Assembly (NCBI GenBank): GCA_036746315.1
Contig: DAIOEK010000006.1
Span: 1 to 64,000 of the forward strand
Reading direction: 5' to 3'
Origin: DAIOEK01 sp036746315
Lineage (GTDB): Bacteria > Chloroflexota > Anaerolineae > Anaerolineales > Anaerolineaceae
DNA: 64,000 nt
Part shown: one piece after another, positions 59,248 through 64,000 of the stretch
How positions within the stretch are numbered: position 1 is the stretch's first letter
Layout of the letters: every line of letters begins with the position of its first letter
The notes under the pieces: model-generated
Told to the model about the DNA's origin: nothing
The model's database searches: none
What the model saw: the letters and a program-made list of their open reading frames with translations, nothing else
Program-made: the position numbers and the translations under genes

Positions 59248-60768
59248 ATGCCACCTATTCTGGAAATGAAAAACATCACAAAGGAATTTCCCGGTGTGAA
59301 AGCACTGAATAATGTGACTTTCACCGTATCTCCGGGAGATATCCACTGCCTGGTGGGCGAGAACGGGGCGGGTAAATCCACCCTGATGAAAGTGCTGAGC
59401 GGCGTGTATCCGCACGGCAGTTATAGCGGGGATATCTTGCTCAATGGCGAAGTGCAGCGGTTCAACAATATCAGTGACAGCGAAAAGGCTGGCATCGCCA
59501 TCATCTATCAGGAATTGGCGTTGATCCCCGAATTGACGGTGTACGAGAATATTTTCCTGGGGCATGAAATCCATCATAACGGCGTGGTCGATTGGAATGA
59601 GACCATCCAGCAGGCGACCGTAATGCTTGAAAAGGTCGGTTTGGATGTCAGCCCGGAGGTAAAAATAAAAGATCTGGGGGTGGGCAAACAGCAGTTGGTG
59701 GAAATTGCCAAAGCAATGAGCCGGGATGTGAAACTCCTGATCCTTGACGAACCTACATCCGCGCTGAATGAGACTGACAGCGAGAATCTGCTCAACCTGC
59801 TGCGTGTCTTAAAGGATCACGGTGTAACGTGTGTGCTGATCTCTCACAAGTTGAAAGAGGTCATCTCGATTGCCGATGTGGTGACCGTTCTGCGCGACGG
59901 GCAGACGATTTGCACACTGGATGCCCGAAAAGGCGAGGTGAACGAAAATATCTTGATCAAGAACATGGTGGGACGGGAGATCGATAATATTTATCCCGCC
60001 CGAACCAAAAAGGATATCGGCGACGTCATGCTGGAGATCAAGAATTGGAAGGCGTACGACCCGGCGTTGGGCAGGGAAATTTTGCACGACATCGGCATCA
60101 ATTTGCGTAAAGGTGAAATCATCGGGTTGTCAGGATTAATGGGCTCCGGGCGAACGGAATTTGCCCTGAGCATTTTTGGAAATCCCGCCCACTATCGCGT
60201 ACAGGGGGAGATGGTCCTGAAGGGTGAGCGCAGGAATTTTACCCACCCCTCACAGGCCATCCGGGCAGGTCTGGCATATGTAACGGAAGACCGGAAAGGC
60301 GATGGGCTGATTTTGATTCAGGACGTGAAGCAGAATATCACTTTAGCCAACCTGAAGGAAGTATCCGAGCGCGGCATTGTCAATGAACATGAAGAAATTA
60401 ATGCCGCCACTCATTACAAAGAATCACTGAATATTAAGACACCCAGCATAGAACAAACTGTGGGCAATTTGAGCGGTGGAAATCAGCAGAAAGTTTCTGT
60501 TGGAAAGTGGTTGTTCGTCGAGCCGGAAGTCTTGATTTTGGATGAACCGACACGCGGTATCGATGTTGGAGCAAAGTATGAGATCTATACGATCATGAAC
60601 AGACTGGTGGAACAGGGGATGAGCATTATTATGATCTCCTCTGAATTATCAGAAATTCTGGGCATGAGTGATCGGATTTATGTGGTTTCTGCGGGCAAGG
60701 TGGTAGGAGAAATGCCGGTGGAAGAAGCAACCCAGGAAAAAATCATGTCCCTGGCGATCACTGATTGA
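59248..60768 (+). CDS. mmsA: CUT2 sugar ABC transporter double ATPase (MmsA/GguA-like)
   Basis: 506 residues with two ABC domains. Domain 1: Walker A GENGAGKST, signature LGVGKQQLVEIAKA, Walker B LLILDEPTSALN. Domain 2: non-canonical Walker A GLMGSGRTE (as usual in CUT2), signature LSGGNQQKVSVGKWL, Walker B VLILDEPTRGID. The closest type is the multiple-monosaccharide transporter ATPase that works with ChvE and GguB. It should drive the permease at 60780. It lacks the C-terminal regulatory OB domains of MalK-type ATPases. GGAGGCAACCGG precedes the ATG. Confidence 0.94.
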   Translation: MPPILEMKNITKEFPGVKALNNVTFTVSPGDIHCLVGENGAGKSTLMKVLSGVYPHGSYSGDILLNGEVQRFNNISDSEKAGIAIIYQELALIPELTVYENIFLGHEIHHNGVVDWNETIQQATVMLEKVGLDVSPEVKIKDLGVGKQQLVEIAKAMSRDVKLLILDEPTSALNETDSENLLNLLRVLKDHGVTCVLISHKLKEVISIADVVTVLRDGQTICTLDARKGEVNENILIKNMVGREIDNIYPARTKKDIGDVMLEIKNWKAYDPALGREILHDIGINLRKGEIIGLSGLMGSGRTEFALSIFGNPAHYRVQGEMVLKGERRNFTHPSQAIRAGLAYVTEDRKGDGLILIQDVKQNITLANLKEVSERGIVNEHEEINAATHYKESLNIKTPSIEQTVGNLSGGNQQKVSVGKWLFVEPEVLILDEPTRGIDVGAKYEIYTIMNRLVEQGMSIIMISSELSEILGMSDRIYVVSAGKVVGEMPVEEATQEKIMSLAITD

Positions 60769-60779
60769 GGAGGACGGAG

Positions 60780-61964
60780 ATGTCATTTTTTGAAGATGCA
60801 AAAAGGGTACTAAAACAAAACATACGCGAATACGCCATGTTCATTGCTTTATTTTTTATCATGGCAATATTCACCGTCACTACGAAGGGGATATTTATCT
60901 CATCCCGTAACATCAGCAACCTTCTCAATCAGACCGGATATATCGCCGTGCTGGCGGTGGGTATGACACTGGTCATCGTCATCCGTCATATCGACCTCTC
61001 CGTCGGATTCCTGGCCGGTTTCCTGGGAGCCATTGCTGCAATTGCCATTACCTCGTGGCATTGGCCGGTTTATATTGTCATTCCGTTTATCCTTTTCCTG
61101 GGGATAATTGCCGGTATGATTACCGCTTTCCCGGTGGCGCAGTTGGGTATCCCATCCTTTGTTGCCTCACTTGCCGGTTGGTTGATCTATCGTGGGGCGA
61201 TCCTTCTGGTCACCATGGGCACTGGCACCATCATCATCCCGGATGCCGCCTTTAATGCCATTGGAAATGGGTTTATTCCTGACATTCCGGGAATTCCATT
61301 TTTGGACGGTTTGCACAAATTGACCCTGTTGGTTGGAATTATCGCCATCGTTCTATTTATTATCGGTCAACTCCGCAGCCGCCAAAAGAAACAGGAATAT
61401 GGTTTTGAAGTTCTCCCCACGAAGTTATTTATTCTTGAATTGATCTTTATCTCCGCCCTGATTTCATACATCACCTGGGTGCTTGCCGGGTACCGCGGAA
61501 TTTCGTGGACGCTGGTGATCGTACTGATAGTGGTTGCGGTATATCACTTTATCACCACCAAAACGGTCATCGGGCGGCACATTTACGCCATCGGCGGCAA
61601 CCCTGAAGCGGCCGAATTGAGCGGTGTCAGCGTAAAAAAGCTGATCTTCATGGTTTTCGGTTCCATGGGCTTTCTGACGGCGCTCTCCGGTATTTTGTTT
61701 GCCTCAAGGTTGCAATCTGCCACCACAACCGCTGGCACCCTTTTTGAATTGGATGCGATCGCGGCTGCGTATGTGGGCGGTGTATCTGCGGCGGGCGGCG
61801 TAGGAAAAGTGATCGGCTCGCTGGTCGGCGCGTTGGTGATGATGTCTTTGACCAGCGGTATGAACTTGATGGGCATCGATATTTCACTGCAATACATCGT
61901 GAGGGGCGCCGTGCTGGCTATTGCCGTGATCTTTGATGTGGCAACCCGCAAGACCGGCAAATAA
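60780..61964 (+). CDS. mmsB: CUT2 sugar ABC transporter permease (MmsB/GguB-like)
   Basis: 394 residues and about ten membrane helices, larger than RbsC and of GguB/XylH size. Typical segments are SRNISNLLNQTGYIAVLAVG, VIRHIDLSVGFLAGFLGA, YAIGGNPEAAELSGVSVKKL and ASRLQSATTTAGTLFELDAI. The ATG at 60780 follows AGGAGGACGGAG; a TTG start five codons earlier would overlap the ATPase stop and use that site. It completes the CUT2 set with the ATPase and the N-terminal half of the fused binding protein. A strong terminator ends the operon. Confidence 0.94.
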   Translation: MSFFEDAKRVLKQNIREYAMFIALFFIMAIFTVTTKGIFISSRNISNLLNQTGYIAVLAVGMTLVIVIRHIDLSVGFLAGFLGAIAAIAITSWHWPVYIVIPFILFLGIIAGMITAFPVAQLGIPSFVASLAGWLIYRGAILLVTMGTGTIIIPDAAFNAIGNGFIPDIPGIPFLDGLHKLTLLVGIIAIVLFIIGQLRSRQKKQEYGFEVLPTKLFILELIFISALISYITWVLAGYRGISWTLVIVLIVVAVYHFITTKTVIGRHIYAIGGNPEAAELSGVSVKKLIFMVFGSMGFLTALSGILFASRLQSATTTAGTLFELDAIAAAYVGGVSAAGGVGKVIGSLVGALVMMSLTSGMNLMGIDISLQYIVRGAVLAIAVIFDVATRKTGK

Positions 61965-61992
61965 AACAGTAAAATCCAAAGTGATCAAAATG

Positions 61993-62030
61993 ATGATCTC
62001 CTCCAGAAAACCGGAGGAGATCATTTATTT
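61993..62030 (+). terminator. Terminator of the sugar-transporter operon
   Basis: A perfect 12-bp stem (61993-62004 with 62013-62024), an 8-base loop and TTATTTT. Confidence 0.88.
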
Positions 62031-62091
62031 TGTGTTTATTTTCCGCTGTACATTCGGCGCCGTTCAATCCGGCTGGCGGGAGAATACAGGT

Positions 62092-64000
62092 TCATTGGTT
62101 AATGTATTCCGCCACCGCTGTGAGCACCGAATCACTGCCCGACAGCACACTTTCCGCGGTCACCGCTACATGGTGGGTGGGCTGTACGCCGGTCCCCTCC
62201 AGGAAGATGCTGCCATCCGGCAGGGTGAACCTTCCGGTCGGCACCTGCAAGCTGATGCCATCCGGCAGTTCGAACTGCCCACGCGCCACCTCTGCCTCCA
62301 CACCCGCCGTGGGAGTTTCACCAAAGACCTGCATACCGGGCACCTGGCTGAAGCCATAGGCTTCCAACTCGCATGCGCTCGCGCAGCCATCACCCACCAG
62401 CAGGATCTTATTCTTAAACTCAAATTGGCGGCTCATCGGATATATCTTGTCGCGAATACCATCGGGTTCGAATTTGCCGGTTTTTTCGCTGTAATACTCC
62501 AATTGTCCCATTTCAATCACCTGATCGGTCAGGTAACCCGCCAGCCCGAGCGGAGCACCGCCAAAGTTCAACCGCATATCGATAATCAGGGTATCCAGAC
62601 TATTGGCTTCGAAGGTGTTCAAAGCGCGTTCGAAAAGCCGGACCGCCAGGTTCAGATCATCATAGTTCGAGTTGATCTGTACATACCCTACCGACAGATT
62701 GGGTACCACGGTGAACGTGACGGGGAGCGCATTTCGATCCATGTTTCGATAAGTGGAGCTCTGATCGAAACTTTCGGTCTCATCCACTGAAATCAAGGTG
62801 GCTTGTTGGGGCTTTCCGCCGGGGTTGGTAAATGTAAAAGTGGCGGTTGTACCTTGCGGAGCGCGGGTGAGGTAACGCGCCTGCTGGTACAGTTCCGTGT
62901 AGCTTGCCGAGAAGGGACCGGAGTATGGTTTCACCGCGCGGATCGCATCCAGGATGGGGGTGCCATTCATCTCAGTGATAACAGCCCCCAGCTGTATGCC
63001 GGCATATTGGGCGGGACCACCCGTTGTAATGTAACTGGCTATCACCTGCTGATCATCCAAAACGCGGATGCCCAGCCCGTAACCATAGCTTACCGCCTGC
63101 CAGTACGCTTCATTTTCATAATCCCCACCCGAAAGACCGACGTGCCCATCCTTGAACGCCAGCGTAAATTGCCGGATCGCTTCGTAAAACGCGGCACCAT
63201 CCTTGTCATCCTGCGCCTTCTGAACCATCGGTTCGATCTCTGCTTTCAGAGCTTTCCAGTCGGGCGACTTTCCCGGAATATTGGAAAAGGCATATTCTTT
63301 TTCTACAATGGCGAACATTTTGTTGAAGGAATCGAGATAAGTGTCGGCGGAAAAATCCTTTACCTCTAGATCTGCCGGCTCATATAAAGTTAATTCCGGC
63401 TCGGCATCACGGATGATCTTAAAGGGTTTTTGGTCCAGATCGATGACCGAGTATCCGGCAGGGATTTTGCCGACCGGGTCGTCCTGGGTAAACAGCAGAC
63501 CGTCGGCGCCAAAGCCGGTGGGGAATTGCTGCTGATCATCAGGTGACCAGATCACCAACATGCCGCCGGTAACTTCATTCTGATTTTCGGAATCGGTTTT
63601 GATGGAAGCCAGGTAGCCCGGCCAGCCAAACGAGGGATCGTCGCCTTCCGAATACGGTCCGCCTGCCAGGTTGGGCCAATAAGAAGCGGCAAAGATCTGC
63701 ACCCCTTTGTCCGCCTGATTGTTATTGTCGACGTCGTTGAAAACGCCCTCCGGCAAGACGGGCAGGCTGATGCTGAAGGTACCCTTGTTATTGTCGTAAT
63801 CCACATTCATGTAACCGAGCACCTGGGATTCCACCGGGGTGACCCATTCCTGGTCGCGGATGACGAATCCGTGCATATCCGCCAGGGCTACCGCCTGTTC
63901 CACATAGTAGGTTTCCAGGACGAAATCATTGGAATAGGAAAACGTACCGGTTATTTTCACCGGTTGGGTTGCCGTCGCCGGGGTGGATTTCAACGCCGCG
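62092..64000 (-). CDS. S41 family peptidase (C-terminal-processing protease-like), 5' end beyond window
   Basis: The leftward frame is open to the right edge; about 635 residues are seen and the N-terminus (signal and start) is missing. A beta-rich N-terminal region of about 230 residues, with an acidic NDVDNNNQADKG loop, precedes the peptidase. The S41 core begins with SFNKMFAIVEKEYAFSNI, has a PDZ-like insert (GYGLGIRVLDDQQVIASYIT, GGPAQYAGIQLGAVITEMNG), then SVGYVQINSNYDD, IIDMRLNFGGAPLGLAGYLT. The nucleophile region is LLVGDGCASACELEAYGF, with serine in the GCASACE motif. It ends with FGETPTAGVEAEVARGQFEL. It should be extracytoplasmic; the substrate is unknown. Confidence 0.88.
   Translation of the reverse strand, partial: AALKSTPATATQPVKITGTFSYSNDFVLETYYVEQAVALADMHGFVIRDQEWVTPVESQVLGYMNVDYDNNKGTFSISLPVLPEGVFNDVDNNNQADKGVQIFAASYWPNLAGGPYSEGDDPSFGWPGYLASIKTDSENQNEVTGGMLVIWSPDDQQQFPTGFGADGLLFTQDDPVGKIPAGYSVIDLDQKPFKIIRDAEPELTLYEPADLEVKDFSADTYLDSFNKMFAIVEKEYAFSNIPGKSPDWKALKAEIEPMVQKAQDDKDGAAFYEAIRQFTLAFKDGHVGLSGGDYENEAYWQAVSYGYGLGIRVLDDQQVIASYITTGGPAQYAGIQLGAVITEMNGTPILDAIRAVKPYSGPFSASYTELYQQARYLTRAPQGTTATFTFTNPGGKPQQATLISVDETESFDQSSTYRNMDRNALPVTFTVVPNLSVGYVQINSNYDDLNLAVRLFERALNTFEANSLDTLIIDMRLNFGGAPLGLAGYLTDQVIEMGQLEYYSEKTGKFEPDGIRDKIYPMSRQFEFKNKILLVGDGCASACELEAYGFSQVPGMQVFGETPTAGVEAEVARGQFELPDGISLQVPTGRFTLPDGSIFLEGTGVQPTHHVAVTAESVLSGSDSVLTAVAEYINQ

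Overview
This window looks like chromosomal DNA of a Chloroflexota bacterium, most likely of class Anaerolineae. That is an inference from gene content, since there is no rRNA in the window. It rests on a Gram-positive-type stress operon (CIRCE-hrcA-grpE-dnaK-dnaJ-prmA), a T-box before pheST, LytR-CpsA-Psr and VanW envelope proteins, a bacterial eRF1-like protein, a Thermus-like glucose-binding-protein domain, and several promoters whose -10 box lies directly on the start codon. Most of the sequence is moderately GC-rich. The stretch of about 14.3-17.7 kb is clearly AT-rich and looks acquired.

Layout. 1-13.4 kb: a UvrD/PcrA helicase cut by the left edge, a zinc-ribbon MscL, a large diguanylate cyclase, a SIS-domain sugar-phosphate protein with DegV, a two-component system, a flavodoxin/M29 aminopeptidase pair, a small membrane protein, and a DUF177-sigma factor operon. 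13.5-17.6 kb: an exported protein built from a tandem duplication, then the AT-rich pair of a polytopic GT-C-like protein and a membrane-anchored phosphatase/sulfatase-like protein. 17.7-23.3 kb: rdgB with a metallo-beta-lactamase, a GrpB protein, and a leftward DnaJ/CbpA-HtrA-baeRF operon.

23.4-31.0 kb is a four-gene DNA-end-processing operon: a degenerate UvrD-like helicase, an intact UvrD-like helicase, a separate AddB-type iron-sulfur nuclease and RecJ. It reads as AddAB split into three polypeptides plus RecJ. 31.2-36.6 kb: T-box-controlled pheST and a lysine 2,3-aminomutase-like radical SAM enzyme. 36.9-42.7 kb: the CIRCE-controlled heat-shock operon ending in prmA. 42.8-53.7 kb: a second diguanylate cyclase, an M48 protease, a PadR/HAAS pair, a thioredoxin-CcdA fusion, VanW, Trm112-like, LCP and a papain-fold protein.

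53.7-62.0 kb holds the most unusual locus. A ROK regulator precedes a sugar-uptake operon whose single 772-residue lipoprotein carries a ChvE-type (CUT2) binding domain fused to a glucose/mannose-type (CUT1) binding domain. Two CUT1 permeases, a CUT2 double ATPase and a CUT2 permease follow. The order is a CUT1 cassette nested inside a CUT2 operon, with the two binding proteins joined and no CUT1 ATPase present. The window ends inside an S41-family peptidase gene.

No CRISPR array, insertion sequence, tRNA or rRNA gene was recognised.
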